A stretch of DNA of 64,000 nt from Cloeon dipterum (Eukaryota > Arthropoda > Insecta > Ephemeroptera > Baetidae), in NCBI RefSeq assembly GCF_949628265.1, contig NC_088789.1:1984001-2048000 (forward strand), in the 5' to 3' direction. This document shows, in pieces, positions 37,372 through 48,569 of the stretch. The first letter of the stretch is position 1, and each line of letters begins with the position of its first letter. Under the pieces are notes generated by a model, which searched no databases, had not been told where the DNA came from, and saw only the letters and a list, made by a program, of their open reading frames with translations. A program made the translations under genes and the position numbers.

Positions 37372-38601
37372 ATGAAAATCTTTTTCTTGTCAAAATTGAG
37401 ACAGAATACGTGGCTTCTCTTCGCACTAGTTTTCTTCGTTGTTGTGCCTCTGTGGTGGATTTTCTTGATGCAGGTCCGTCTCAGCTTAATGAGTGCAGAA
37501 ATTCGGGAACTCAGCTCAATTGTACGCCAGCGAAATTTCTTTGTTCGCGATTTCATGTTTGCTTATGGAAGTTCACCAATAGAGGATACTGGTTCGTTTT
37601 AATTTGTGTGAAAATAATTAAATCAAAAGACGCATTTCCAGAAGTAAGAGTGTTCTACACATATCCAACCTCTGAGGGTATTATTGCGTTTCAATAATTA
37701 TCACTATACGCAGCGATACCTAAATTCTTGCAGTTGAGAGACTCAAAAATCTCTCTCAAGAGGATCCATTGTTAATTCAGCACATTAAAAAAATTCTACT
37801 CATTCCACCGCCAAAGCATCCGCGACTTAGACCTGGAATTGCTGACGAATCCAGGGGGCAAAGCAAAAGGATAAGTGAATTATTTAAACATAAGGTGATT
37901 TTTTTAATCTGTGGAAGGAATATATTTAAATATGCAATTTTCAGAAAGGAGGGATTTTCGTGGAATGTGGTGCATCCGATGGCCATCACTTGTCGAACAC
38001 TCTGTACTTGGAGGCGAATTACAACTGGACGGGACTCTTGATTGAACCTGAGCCCCATAATTTCGGCCGGCTCTACAGATTTCATCGCAATGCCTGGCTT
38101 CTACCAGCATGCTTAAGTCTGAAAAAGTTTCCTATGATGGTATTAATTTTATTCAGTTCGGTTCTTTTGATTATTCTAAACGAGGAAAAGCGCAGGCAAA
38201 GTTCAATGCGATGAGAGAGTGGTCGAAAATCGACAGTTCGGGTATAAACGTGCACTGCGTGCCGTTGTATTCAATCCTGAAAGCTTTCAATGCGACCAGC
38301 ATCGACTTTTTCAGCTTGGACGTCGAGGGCAACGAGCTGGACGTTCTGAAAACGCTGCCATTTGATAAAGTGGATATAAAGGTATCACATAATTTGGAGA
38401 TTCACTGGCTGAAAGCTATTTATAATAGAATATATTACGCTCCCACAGACTTTTGCCATTGAATTCTCAAACATCAAAGAGGGCAAAGAACACCTGCGAC
38501 AGTTCATGATTTCAAAGGGTTACTACGAGCTGCCATCCACGCAAAAGGAGCGAAGTCATTTAAATTGGGCCCAAGAGGATTGCATATTTGTTAAGAAATA
38601 A
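37372..38601 (+). CDS. Star-like type II membrane protein, FkbM-type methyltransferase fold (copy 3)
   Basis: Six exons: 37372-37591, 37642-37677, 37734-37894, 37945-38139, 38196-38381 and 38449-38601 (phases 1,1,0,0,0; intron 4 is 56 bp), giving 316 aa. Hydrophobic anchor at about 13-33, 12-codon micro-exon EVRVFYTYPTSE, then LSQEDPLLIQHIKK and a basic stretch, then the domain with FVECGASDG (144-152), GLLIEPEP (168-175) and FSLDVEGNELDVL (243-255), so the signature positions lost in copy 2 are intact. The TM followed by a lumenal domain predicts a Golgi/ER type II protein. AATAAA overlaps the stop codon (38597-38602) and another lies at 38691-38696 inside a palindromic repeat. Confidence 0.85.
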
Positions 38602-40551
38602 ATAATCAGTGCTAATTGACTCCTATAAACGGGAAATAATATTATGAAATAGAGGCCGGCGACCAATAGAGGTTGTTTTCATGTTGAGAAAATAAAACCT
38701 CTTTTGTTTCAATTTCATCGTTTCGTTTCTCGACCAGTATGTACTTGATGACGTCAAAACTGGTCGAGAATCAAAACGACGAAATTGAAACAGCGAGGAT
38801 GAAGTCTGGTTTTATTTTTTCTCAAATATAATTATGTTTATACAAGCTATAAAACGACAACTGTTGCTTTGTCTGATTGCGAGGAAAATATATTGCTTGT
38901 GATCCTTCAATAAAATAGAGACATTTTTAATTAAATTTGTTCGCTCGCCTTATATAGATTTCTATGCAATGGGAGATATTTGAGCACTTTTCAGCACTAA
39001 AAGGGGGTTAATTTAATGATTTTCGCAACTTTCCGCTGCGGCTTTAAGCGTTTCAACCAAAGACCTGTCGATGCGGAAACATTTGGGCTCGAGCTCGTCT
39101 GAGGCCAATTTACCCCTATTTTATCCGCTCAGTGGTGGTGTTATTGGGCTCACAGGAATTTCAAGAAAAAAATTTAATTAATAAAAAGTATTTAAAAAGG
39201 GCCAGAAGCTGCCAAGGCTGTATGTCTATATTGGGCGGATGATAAATGTTAAGCGAAATATTTTGCTCTCAGATAGATAAAAAAAGATAAGATATAGTTG
39301 AATGATTTTGTGTCTACATGTTAGTTAGCAAGTATGTTGGGTTTTCATTATATACTGAACGAGAAGTGTAATATCTTAAAAATAGCGCGATATGACACGC
39401 GATCAACAGCTGCAACATTTCGCTTGATGCAACAGTGAACTGGTGTTCCCAAATGAACTCTAACCTTCATTTCAACGCAGTCTTAGAGTCGTATGTTCGG
39501 TTTCTGAATTCATCTTTAATTTCTCGTCGAGATGAGGCGACAAGGTTCTGAAAAAAAGATTTTGTTCATTAAAGGCGGAAGACAATTAGGCATAATATCA
39601 CATGACGACGATGGAAACTGCGATATGTGATATTGCGTTGATGCGACAATCAATACGCGCAGAGGATCATATTTTGCGTTCTATGATGGATACAGATTTC
39701 CACCATTCATATTTTGGAGCAAGATTGTAGAGACAGGATACAAGATACCCTTGGGTATTTTCTTCAGTTAATTATACCAAACAATTGGGCTAAAAGGGAA
39801 CGTCGGGATCTCTGTTTTTAGTAAACAACAATACAAATATTATGACGAAACACGTCATGAAGTGTGTTGACAAAGAATGGTATTATTTATGAAATAATAA
39901 TGTTATTTTTCTTAGTTTGGTTACTTCCCCCATTTTTTCCTGTAAATTTTGGAATTTTTACACGCATGCTTTGTTTTTCAAGTGAATTGATTTCCTCACT
40001 CAGTGACCCCGGGCACTAATCAGCAGCTGAGCACTTTTAATCATTATCACGCGATAAGCACACTTTGTCGATATTCTTGTCTCTCTCAAAATTAACAAAC
40101 ACCAGATGCTCACGGTTCTGGTTATAAAAAAACTATTGCATACGCGGTGCATCACACGAACGCAATATAAAAGGAGAATGCGCCTTGCACAATGTCCAAT
40201 GTCATTTTCCCCGCCGCGCAGCAGTGACGATGGTGTGACTCGTCCGCCGCGTATCGCTGCACATTTCATTAACTCGGCCAGCTGTCCGCGCCAGCGTGCG
40301 TTTCATTAATAGTATATAGTCAACCATCGTCCTTCTCTAGCGAGGGAAAGAAACAGTAGCAACAATAGAGGAGCAGCCTTCTTATTAATCGGCTGACCTT
40401 TCGAGAAGTGAATTTCAAGTGCTGGATTTTTCCTTTCGGTGTGCTCTTTGGTCTTGTCTTATCTCACGTGTGTGCCTGTGCCGTGATCTTGATCGGTAGC
40501 GAGTGAGGCGCAAAATCACGTCAGTCAGCGTTTGGACGGTGCGGCTGCACG
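38602..40551. other. Spacer between Star-like copy 3 and the acyltransferase gene
   Basis: Contains a 142-bp hairpin element (38684-38825). Beyond it is AT-rich DNA with no supported exon. The final 250 bp is the presumed promoter and 5' UTR of the acyltransferase gene. Confidence 0.55.
38684..38825. repeat. Small palindromic element with hairpin-forming arms
   Basis: The ends TTGAGAAAATAAAACC and GGTTTTATTTTTTCTCAA are inverted, and the inner arms GTTTCAATTTCATCG / CGACGAAATTGAAAC and TCTCGACCAGT / ACTGGTCGAGA pair around a roughly 20-nt loop containing TGACGTCA. It is a short MITE-like sequence. The left arm carries the AATAAA hexamer available to Star-like copy 3. Confidence 0.7.
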
Positions 40552-41519
40552 ATGGGGTGCCTCCTTCTCGCTCTTTTGGCCGTCGGCCTCTTTGCGGCCT
40601 GCAAACTCAGCGCCAAGGTCAATTATTACACGAGGTTCATCATCTTCATCATTAGTTCGGCCATCTCGGGCACAGTTTTCATTCCGTTGATGTTTTTCAA
40701 GCCGAGAGACAGCAGAAACGGACAGTAAGCACAATGCTTTCCAAAACTTAATTTATTTCTTGACTTTTAATTCATTTTTCAAAGATTGCCAGCGTGGCTG
40801 TTGCGTTGGTGCATGCGAATGATCGGAATCACCTACGAAGTCAAAGGAAAACAGAACATATTAAAAGACAGCGGCGCCGTTGTGCTGATGAACCACCAGA
40901 GTATTTTGGATTTAAACGGTTGGGTATCAAATTTTTTATAGTCTGTCAATAATGAATCATTTTTACAGTGCTTGCTTACATCTGGCCGGTGACGCCGAGA
41001 GGGTGCGTCATTTCCAAGAGGGAGGTGTTTTATCTGTGGCCGTTTGGCCTTGGAGCTTGGCTTTGGGGAACCGTCTTCATCGACAAACTCAATCCCGAAA
41101 CGTCGCAGAAGGACCTGAACGAGGCTGGCTCGCACATTACCACTTCTAAGGCGCGCATTTGCATGTTCCCCGAGGGCACGAGGCACAGGGGCGCGGAATT
41201 GCTACCCCTGAAGAAAGGCGCATTCCACCTGGCTCTGAACGCCCAGTGTCCCATTCAGCCGATACTTATCAACAATTATCATTTTCTCGATCACAAGACT
41301 CATCGGTTTGATTCAGGTAAACAAAATTAAAATTAAATAAATAAACACGTGTTAATGAGTTTATTATTTTTTGCACTTAAAGGACACACCATTATTCAAG
41401 TTCTGCCAGCCATCGAAACGAAAGGGCTCACAAAAGAGGACATGCCTGCGTTGATGGAAAAAGTGTACAACGCAATGAATGTAGGCTACAAAAAGCTTAA
41501 CGAGAAAACATCGTGGTAG
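40552..41519 (+). CDS. 1-acyl-sn-glycerol-3-phosphate acyltransferase (AGPAT1/2-like)
   Basis: Four exons, 40552-40724, 40785-40918, 40969-41316 and 41383-41519 (phases 2,1,1), giving 263 aa, a normal length for AGPAT1/2. It transfers an acyl chain from acyl-CoA to the sn-2 position of lysophosphatidic acid to give phosphatidic acid, the precursor of phospholipids and triacylglycerol, at the ER membrane. Two N-terminal hydrophobic segments (about residues 4-18 and 29-48) anchor it. Catalytic motif I is NHQSILD (H95, D100), the glycerophosphate-binding motif is FPEGTRHRG (169-177), and PFGLGAWLWGTVFIDK fits motif II. Ends in EKTSW. All introns are short (50-66 bp). The nearest AATAAA is 42085-42090. 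No feature appears missing. Confidence 0.94.
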
Positions 41520-42414
41520 AAAAAGTGATAGACAAAACAAATATTTTTTTTTTTTGCAAAAGAATTATTATTATAGTGAGGATGAGCTTTGAGCCAACAT
41601 TGTGTTCCTTTTTATCAAATTAAGAGTTTACTATGTGTGTGATATTTGTATTGTTTGTATAAAAATGCTCTTTAACACCGCCAGTAATATTTTTCATTTT
41701 TGCTTGCCGCAGACAAAGTCCCCATGCGGTTAGGAAAATACCACAAAGGATGAAAAATTAAAAATCATTGCTGACTTCAAAGAATTAAAATCTGCATTGC
41801 GTCCTCCTTTCTTTATATCATTTCCTCTGTCCTTCAAGAAACGCAGACCCGTTTCCCGCTTCTCCCATTGCTTCGCATTATCTTGTCATTTGTCATCACG
41901 CTCCTCCGCGACTGTAAAGTAGACCCCATTGTTCGCTCATTGAATATCCATGCGCGCTGTTCGCGCTAATTTTTTTTCAAAATCGCACCACCTGGCGGAT
42001 GCTGAGGGAAAGAAGCAAAAAATCAATACATTGCCAACATAACAATGATCTGATATTATCAAACACTTTATATTTGTGATAAAAAATAAATAAAATCTAG
42101 TTAACAACAATGAATTTAATTAAATCAACTGTAATAATTATTTCACTGTGAATTTAAAGCATTCTATGGATGACCAGAATAGCTGTTAATTATTCTTCAT
42201 GTTGGTGTCGCCGTGAGAGTCAATTTTTTCGCGCTTCTCTCTCCCCCTGATGCCCCTTTAAAATTGACGTTTGGACGCCATTACGAGAAGAGTCGGCCGG
42301 TCCGCCCTTTTCGGCGCTCGAGATTAGACAAATTTGGCCATTAAATGTACAAATTGGGCGTCGAAAAGGCAGTAAGTCTGTCTAGTAAACCCGGCTAGCT
42401 GTGTTCAGGCACAA
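41520..42414. other. Spacer and presumed promoter of the ZAD zinc-finger locus
   Basis: Carries the acyltransferase 3' UTR (a likely poly(A) signal AATAAA at 42085-42090) and the 5' flank and leader of the ZAD locus. No other exon seen. I do not identify a specific core-promoter motif. Confidence 0.5.
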
Positions 42415-43155
42415 ATGACGTCGAGCGTGACCGATTTGTGCCGCCTATGCGGCACAGACACCTTCAACATAGTGCGGCATCATATTTTTGAAGCCGAAAG
42501 CTTGGCTAAATGCATAGCCAAAAAGATCGCCGAATGCCTACCTGTGAACGTGAGTTTGCCGTCTTTTAGTTTGCAACTCAAATTCTTGATTGCTCTCGTC
42601 CTCAACAGGTCACACCGCAGGATCGGCTTCCTAAACACATGTGCGGCGAATGCGCGTACAAACTGGACCTGCTGAGCGAGTTCAGAGACAAAGCCGTCAA
42701 GACTGAGCATCTCCTCGAATCCCTGGTGGATGGGGTCAAGCCTGAGGTCAGTTGTTCGGATTCTCTGTGTTGATATCAGCTGTCTTTATTTACAAACAAC
42801 TCACGGGTCATCGTGTTCTATCATTTTTGCAGATATTAGAGAATGAAGAGCCTGACAATGACTTGGGAGCCGACGACGGCTTTCGGTCGGACAGTCCGGA
42901 TCAGCCAGAGCCGGAAGTGCTGATCAAAGAGGAGGATGCGGAACCACGTCCGGAGAGGAGACCCGTACGAAAGGCGGCTAGGAAGGTCGGAAGGCCGCGA
43001 GGCCGAAAGAGGAAACAGACTGAGATTGAGCCCGACACTGAGGAGGAGGTGGAATCCGAGGAGGCGCCCAAGAAGGCCGTTAAGAAGGAAGAAGCCCCTC
43101 CCAAGGTGTACAGGAAGCGCGGCCGCAAACCCAAGAATAACAAGGAGAGCCCAGG
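42415..43155 (+). CDS. Common 5' exons of a multi-isoform ZAD/C2H2 transcription factor locus
   Basis: Exons 42415-42549, 42609-42746 and 42833-43155 (phases 0,0, then 2) encode 198 residues plus GG of the next codon. Residues 9-85 form a ZAD, the zinc-coordinating dimerisation domain of arthropod C2H2 factors: cysteine pairs C9/C12 (CRLC) and C57/C60 (CGEC) with an intervening helix-rich stretch. Residues 92-198 are an acidic then basic linker with two AT-hook-like patches (VGRPRGRKRK 143-152, KRGRKPK 186-192) and a possible SUMO site at K123 (IKEE). No zinc finger is encoded here. The donor AGCCCAGG|GTGAGT at 43155 leaves phase 2, which matches the 3' splice site of all twelve downstream cassettes. 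I infer one shared N-terminus spliced to alternative DNA-binding ends, as in lola and mod(mdg4). Confidence 0.87.
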
Positions 43156-43656
43156 GTGAGTGGCCTAACTTACCTTCTGCCTGCCTAAATCTATGTTTAG
43201 TTTGTTTTTGTCCAACAATGAAGAAAGAGGTAGTCAGGGTTTTCAGCTCGGGATCACAACATTGACGAGCGTAGCTAGCTTTTAAATCTACACAGGACGA
43301 TCGGGTGGACGCAGCTGGAGGGAAAAAATTAATTAATTTTTAATTAAATATGCCTCCACCCTTTTGGTCCTGCGCTTCATTAAAGTGTCAGGGACTCCCT
43401 TCTTGTATGCAGATACATCCCAGCCTTAGAATATTAAAGATCTTAAATTTTTTATGGCATGAAGCTGCTTGCCAAAACTGAAAATTAAATTAAAAATCGG
43501 GCTGTGAATATTAATTAGTTTTTGGGGTTTATTAAATTTACATCAAATGCTACAAATCGAAAGAAACGATAAACTCGCTCGGCACGGTTTCGCTCAAAGA
43601 CAAAGGTGGCAGGAGTGTGCAGGCAAAATGAGCTGACCGGTGGCTTGTGCTTGCAG

Positions 43657-44176
43657 GTGGGAGCGGCCGTTCGTTTGCCACATGTGCGGCCGCAGCTACC
43701 GCAGCAGCAGCCACCTGAGCGGCCACTTTAAAGTGCACCTGCCACCCGAGTTCAAGTGCGAGTTCTGCGGCAAACAATTCGTGTACAAGCGCCACTTGGG
43801 CCAGCACGTGGAGCGCCACTTGGGCGTGACGCACCAGTGCGAGGTGTGCGGCACGCACTTCAGCCAGTCCAATTCGCTGTCCACGCACATGCGGACGCTG
43901 CACTCGCAGATCGAGAAGCCGCTAGCGTGTGTCGTGTGCCTGAAACGGTTCGGCCGAGGCGAGGACCTCAAGCGCCACATGCGAATTCACACGAACGAAA
44001 AGCCGTACGCGTGTAACCTGTGCCAGTGGAAGTTCACGCAGTCGAGTCAGCTGCGCACGCACAAGATGGGCAAACACGGCATTATGCCTCACATTTGCGA
44101 CCTCTGCGGCCAGGGATTCCGAAACAAGCCGCTCTTCCGACAGCACTGTAAAGAGGCGCACCACAAATACATCTGA
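43657..44176 (+). CDS. Alternative terminal exon V1: six C2H2 zinc fingers
   Basis: Begins after the acceptor TGCTTGCAG|G (phase 2; GG+G = Gly), then WERPFVC; 172 residues then TGA, for a predicted isoform of 371 aa with the common exons. Six C2H2 fingers start at FVCHMC, FKCEFC, HQCEVC, LACVVC, YACNLC and HICDLC. Linker TNEKPY precedes finger 5, and GIMPH joins fingers 5 and 6. Finger 5 (KFTQSSQLRTHK) is close to that of V3, suggesting related DNA contacts. No ZAD and no well-placed start codon of its own. Poly(A) signal AATAAA at 44291-44296. Confidence 0.87.
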
Positions 44177-44495
44177 AAGTGACCAATAATGATGTTGAGA
44201 GGATTTTGATATCCATTTTATATTTCAAACTAAGTGGACCATGTGTCAAAAATGTCAGTATCCTACAAACAAGCATTACCTAGTCGATTTAATAAAATAA
44301 CAATAAAATGTTTTGTAATTATCCTCTTTTATTTGATTTATTTTATTAATTTACCACGAAATTAATTTAGTCAAACTGCACTTAAAATTACAAATACCGC
44401 ACTTGAACCTATTTTCGTCGAATTATCTCGAGTGACACCTTCGGCTGGTCTAGAATATCCCCTCTGAAAAATTGCTTTGCCCTTTGTACGTTGAG

Positions 44496-45374
44496 TGACC
44501 AAAATCTAAAGCGAGCGCTGTTCGGCAGTGAGGAGGATCAGCATTGGGACTCGAGCTGGAAACGCTTCTTTCCTGACCTGGGCGCCACGCGCATTCGCAA
44601 CCGCAGCAGCAGCACCTCAGAGCGCAAGCCCCTGTCGAGAGATCCGGTGCCCATGACTTGCGACATTTGCGGAAAGACGTACGCTGGCGAGTTCAAGCTG
44701 CAGCGGCACCGCACGCGACACTTTGCGCCGGAAAAACCCGCAATATGCGAGGTAAAATGTTGCCGCCGTTAACCAAAATCAGCAATCCAGTTTTGATTAG
44801 AAATTTAAAATTAATTGATTGCTGTGTTCAAGTATTTGGGGAAAAAATAACCAATTCCGGTCCGAACCGCCAGGTCTGCGGCAAGGTGTGCATGGACAAG
44901 GGCAGCCTGCGGCAGCACCGCTTCATTCACCAGGACCGGCGGTACGAGTGCGACTTCTGCAAGCGGCGCTTTGTGATGAAAGGGGCCGTGCGCGAGCACG
45001 TGCGCACGCACCTCGAAGACCGCACTTTCATTTGCAAGGAGTGCGGCGCCGGCTTTAAAGTGGACCGAACGTTGCGCAGCCACATTCAGAACGTGCACAA
45101 AAACGTCAACAACGACCCGCAGACGTGCAAGCTGTGCGGATTGGTGTTGAACAACAAGCGCTGCCTGGAGAGGCACCTCCGCACGCACTCTGGCGAGCGG
45201 CCGTACGCGTGCGATCTGTGCGAGGCGCGCTACGGCTACCGGAACAGACTCGTTTCGCACAAGATGTCAGTGCACAAGATCATGCCGCACAACTGCAAAC
45301 ACTGCCCCATGGGCTTCAGAGTGCGCCGTGACCTCTTGGGGCACAGCCTTGAGGTGCACGGAATCCACGTGTGA
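44496..45374 (+). CDS. Alternative terminal cassette V2: seven C2H2 fingers in two exons
   Basis: Two exons, 44496-44751 and 44874-45374 (phase 0 between them, spliced ICE-VCGK). The acceptor ACGTTGAG|T is less canonical than the others, but the phase is again 2 (GG+T = Gly). A 53-residue acidic/basic lead-in (LFGSEEDQHWDSSWKRFFPD) precedes the first finger MTCDIC, which is unique among the twelve cassettes. Seven fingers follow the C2H2 spacing, with SGERPY before finger 6 and KIMPH before finger 7. Predicted isoform 450 aa. The intron inside finger 2 has a weak polypyrimidine tract (GAACCGCCAG), yet only its removal keeps the frame. AATAAA at 45497-45502. Confidence 0.78.
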
Positions 45375-45829
45375 AAATAAGGCTGATCGGCCGAGATTTT
45401 AAAACATTTTGCCATTGATCTAACAGAGATCTGTTGTAAATAACTCGCTATATCGACCTGAGTGTTACGATACTCAAGATTTTATCTCAGATTTAAAATA
45501 AAACTCCATAGTTTCTTCAAGAAACGTATTTATTTTGTATGCCTTCGTAAAATTCTAAAACAAGCAGAAAAACAGATTTTTTATTTGAAATAAATATTTA
45601 AAAAATATTATTAATAGAAATTTTCGTTTTATTACCATAGGAAAATTAACAAAAGGAAACGATAAAATGAATAAAAATGCTAAAACGTACCTCTAAAAGA
45701 ATTACAAAATAAATTTTTGTTTTTGTGGTGCAGAGGAAATTTTTCACAGTGACTTGGAGCAAATAAATATAAAGCTTTTTACAATCAATCCAATTCACCA
45801 GTTGCGTAAGCTCTGGGTATTTGAATCCA

Positions 45830-46012
45830 GTAATAGATGACGGCAGTGGTTTCTTTCGATTTTAAAGATTTAAGACTCACTGCGCATTCTATTTCTTAAA
45901 TTTTTGCTCTTGGCGAGCTGTAAACAGAAACAAGGCCAGCCATTCGCCGTAGAAACGTCGGATATGAATTTTTTTAAAATGGCTTGACTGATTTTGGTTT
46001 TCAGCACATTGG
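45830..46012 (+). repeat. Dispersed repeat Rep5, copy 2
   Basis: Resembles 165-365 in the same orientation (GGCCAGCCATTCGCCGTA, TTTTTTTAAAATGG-like, GATTTTGGTTTTCAGCAC). It lies between cassettes V2 and V3. Confidence 0.45.
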
Positions 46013-46181
46013 AAGGATTTAGTCTAAAATCATAGTACCTAAATAATCGAAAGAATGCGTTGGCGCTATATTTTGGCGGCTTACGCAACTTGTGAATTAT
46101 TTCTACCATGAATGTTCCGAATCAAAATTTGGGCGAGCAGCGGTATCAAAATATTAAAGGCGTTTGTGTCGGCGTTCGCAG

Positions 46182-46692
46182 GGTGTGCGACGTGTGCGGC
46201 AAGCTGTGCCGGACGGAGCGGCTGCTGCAGCGGCACCGCGTCACGCACTTCCCGCAGACGCACTCGGCGGTAGAGTGCGCGTTGTGCGGCGCCACGTTCC
46301 ACGGGCGCCGCTTTATCGAGTCTCACATGCGCGTGCACGACTTTTGCGCCGCCAAGTGGACGTGCGAGCTGTGCGGCGCCACGTTCAAGGGCAAGCAGGC
46401 GCTGCAGCGCCACCAGCGCGCCATCCACCTCAAGGACAAGAGCGACCACACTCCGTGTCCCGTGTGCCGTAAGCTGATGCCCGGCAAGTACCACATGCAG
46501 CGCCACATGAGAACGCACACAGGCGAAAAGCCGTACGCTTGCGATTTGTGCGAGTGGCGTTTCGCGCAGTCCAGCCAGCTGCGCACGCACAAGATCTTCA
46601 AGCACGGCGTCATGCCGCACACGTGCCGCCTTTGCAACGCCGGCTTAAGGTCCAAGGCAGCGCTCAACAAGCACAGAGAGCAGTTCCACTGA
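46182..46692 (+). CDS. Alternative terminal exon V3: six C2H2 zinc fingers
   Basis: Acceptor GCGTTCGCAG|G, phase 2 (Gly), then VCDVCGKLC; 169 residues to TGA, isoform 368 aa. Six fingers start at RVCDVC, VECALC, WTCELC, TPCPVC, YACDLC and HTCRLC. TGEKPY precedes finger 5 and GVMPH finger 6. Finger 5 contact helix (QSSQLRTHK) equals that of V1. An in-frame ATG at 46108 would allow a short independent protein, but the splice site and phase fit the shared pattern better. No canonical AATAAA within about 400 bp downstream; ATTAAA variants are present. Confidence 0.85.
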
Positions 46693-47779
46693 CATTAAAA
46701 ATTGTGATAGTTCGGTGTACTGAGATTTTTACAAACAATTTAATGAACACTACAAAAAAGCCAGTTGCTTGTGTTTCAAGCCACAAGTTGGAAACACCGT
46801 CAACTTGCAAGTTAATTGCTATTGGCACTAAATTATAACTTTACTGACTGAGCATTCCATGTTTATGGGAAAGGCTCTATAGATCTTGAAATTTAAATTT
46901 TTAAATTAAATTCAGCTACCTCTATAAACATAGAGCTTTTTTCTGCATCACTACAGAATACAGAAGTTTCCCTTGTTAATTTCAGGATTGCATTTAGTTA
47001 AAACCACCCGGTATATTTCAGCACTGATATATGTACCACTCAATTTTTACTAATTTCTTACGCATGAAATGCCATCTTTAAATTGTTTCCATTTTCCGGT
47101 GAAAATCTAAAATTTGCGGTCGGAGTAGTCAAAATTTCCTCTTCTGTGCGTTTTTTTTTTTATTTTAAATTGTCATTATTAGCTGCCTCAACTTCGCCAA
47201 TAATTTCTCTGACAATTTATCAAGTCGAGGTCATGAGCTAATAAGTAGAGAATTATTGAAAACTGTGGTGCAAGAAACTGATAAAAATGGAAAAAACGGG
47301 GCTTACCACTGCACTACATTTTTTTAAATGCGGGTATATTGCAATTCTAGCAAATTTATTGATGCTGAACTGTTTTGAACCTTTGGTTGGAGCCCTAATT
47401 TAAAAGCTAATTCCTGTTCCGTCTGAGGATTGAGAACAACTCGAAGCGTTCTGAACTTACCAAGGCATTGATTATGTTCATAAATCTGGAAACATTTTAG
47501 AGCACTATAATTTACATAATGTGATGGCTAACGATTTGCGTAATTAGTGAGTAAAAAATACAGGAATAATATAAGGTGGCATTTAAGTCGATATAATATT
47601 AACCATGAAATCTTTTAGAATCTAACTCTGCCCTGATTATTTTATGGTGCATGTAAGCGAATACAAAATATGAAAAAAATGTCTCGAGGTGACGGACATA
47701 TTGTATATTTTGACGGAAAGCAGGAAACGCAAATGGGGTCTAGAAGGAAGACACGTCTAATGGCCGTGTCTGTTCGCAG

Positions 47780-48392
47780 AAAGCGGGTGTGGGCGGCGTG
47801 CGACGTGTGCGACAAGTTGTTCCGCAAAGGGTCGAACCTGCGCGACCACCGCCTCAGCCACTTTCCCGAACTGCGCGCGTGCGTATGTGAATTGTGCGGC
47901 AAGACGTTCCAGGGGAGCCGCGGCCTCGACCAGCACCGCGCCATCCACTTTCCGCGCAAGTTCGCGTGCGACCTTTGCGGCAAAGCGTTCACGCGCAAGC
48001 CCAAGCTGACGGAGCACATGCGCGCGCACCTGCGCATCAAGTCGTTCCAGTGCGAGCACTGCGCGCGCTGCTTCACGCTCAACAACGGCCTCAAACGGCA
48101 CATCGCCAACGTCCACACCTGCAAAAAGAAGTCCTTCGAGTGCCCGCTGTGCGGCATCACGGTGTCCCGCAAGTGCCACCTCGAGCGCCACATGCTGACG
48201 CACACGGGCGAACGGCCCTACCCATGCGACCTCTGCGACATGAAGTTCACGCAGGATTGCATGCTCAAGAGCCACAAGATGAACGTGCACAAAATCATGC
48301 CCTACGCGTGCCGCTCGTGCGACGCCTCCTTTAAGATCAAGTTGGAACTGGTCGACCACTGCGTCGCAGCCCACAATTTATATACCATTTGA
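47780..48392 (+). CDS. Alternative terminal exon V4: seven C2H2 zinc fingers
   Basis: Acceptor CTGTTCGCAG|A, phase 2 (GG+A = Gly), then KRVWAACDVC; 203 residues to TGA, isoform 402 aa. Seven fingers: AACDVC, CVCELC, FACDLC, FQCEHC, FECPLC, YPCDLC and YACRSC. TGERPY lies before finger 6 and KIMPY before finger 7. The final residues are NLYTI. An in-frame ATG lies upstream at 47670, 37 codons before the acceptor, so an independent start cannot be excluded. AATAAA at 48485-48490. Confidence 0.86.
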
Positions 48393-48569
48393 ACGATAAA
48401 TAAGTGGATGAATTGACAAAAGCGTTTGATACTCTTAATTATAACAATGGCAAGACTGAACAAACGGCTATGTAAATACTAGTAAATAAATTGACATTCG
48501 AAAACAAAGTAATTTGCATTTATAAGGAAACGTTGGATTGGGAATCTCAAGTGGGAATTTAGCAAAAAC

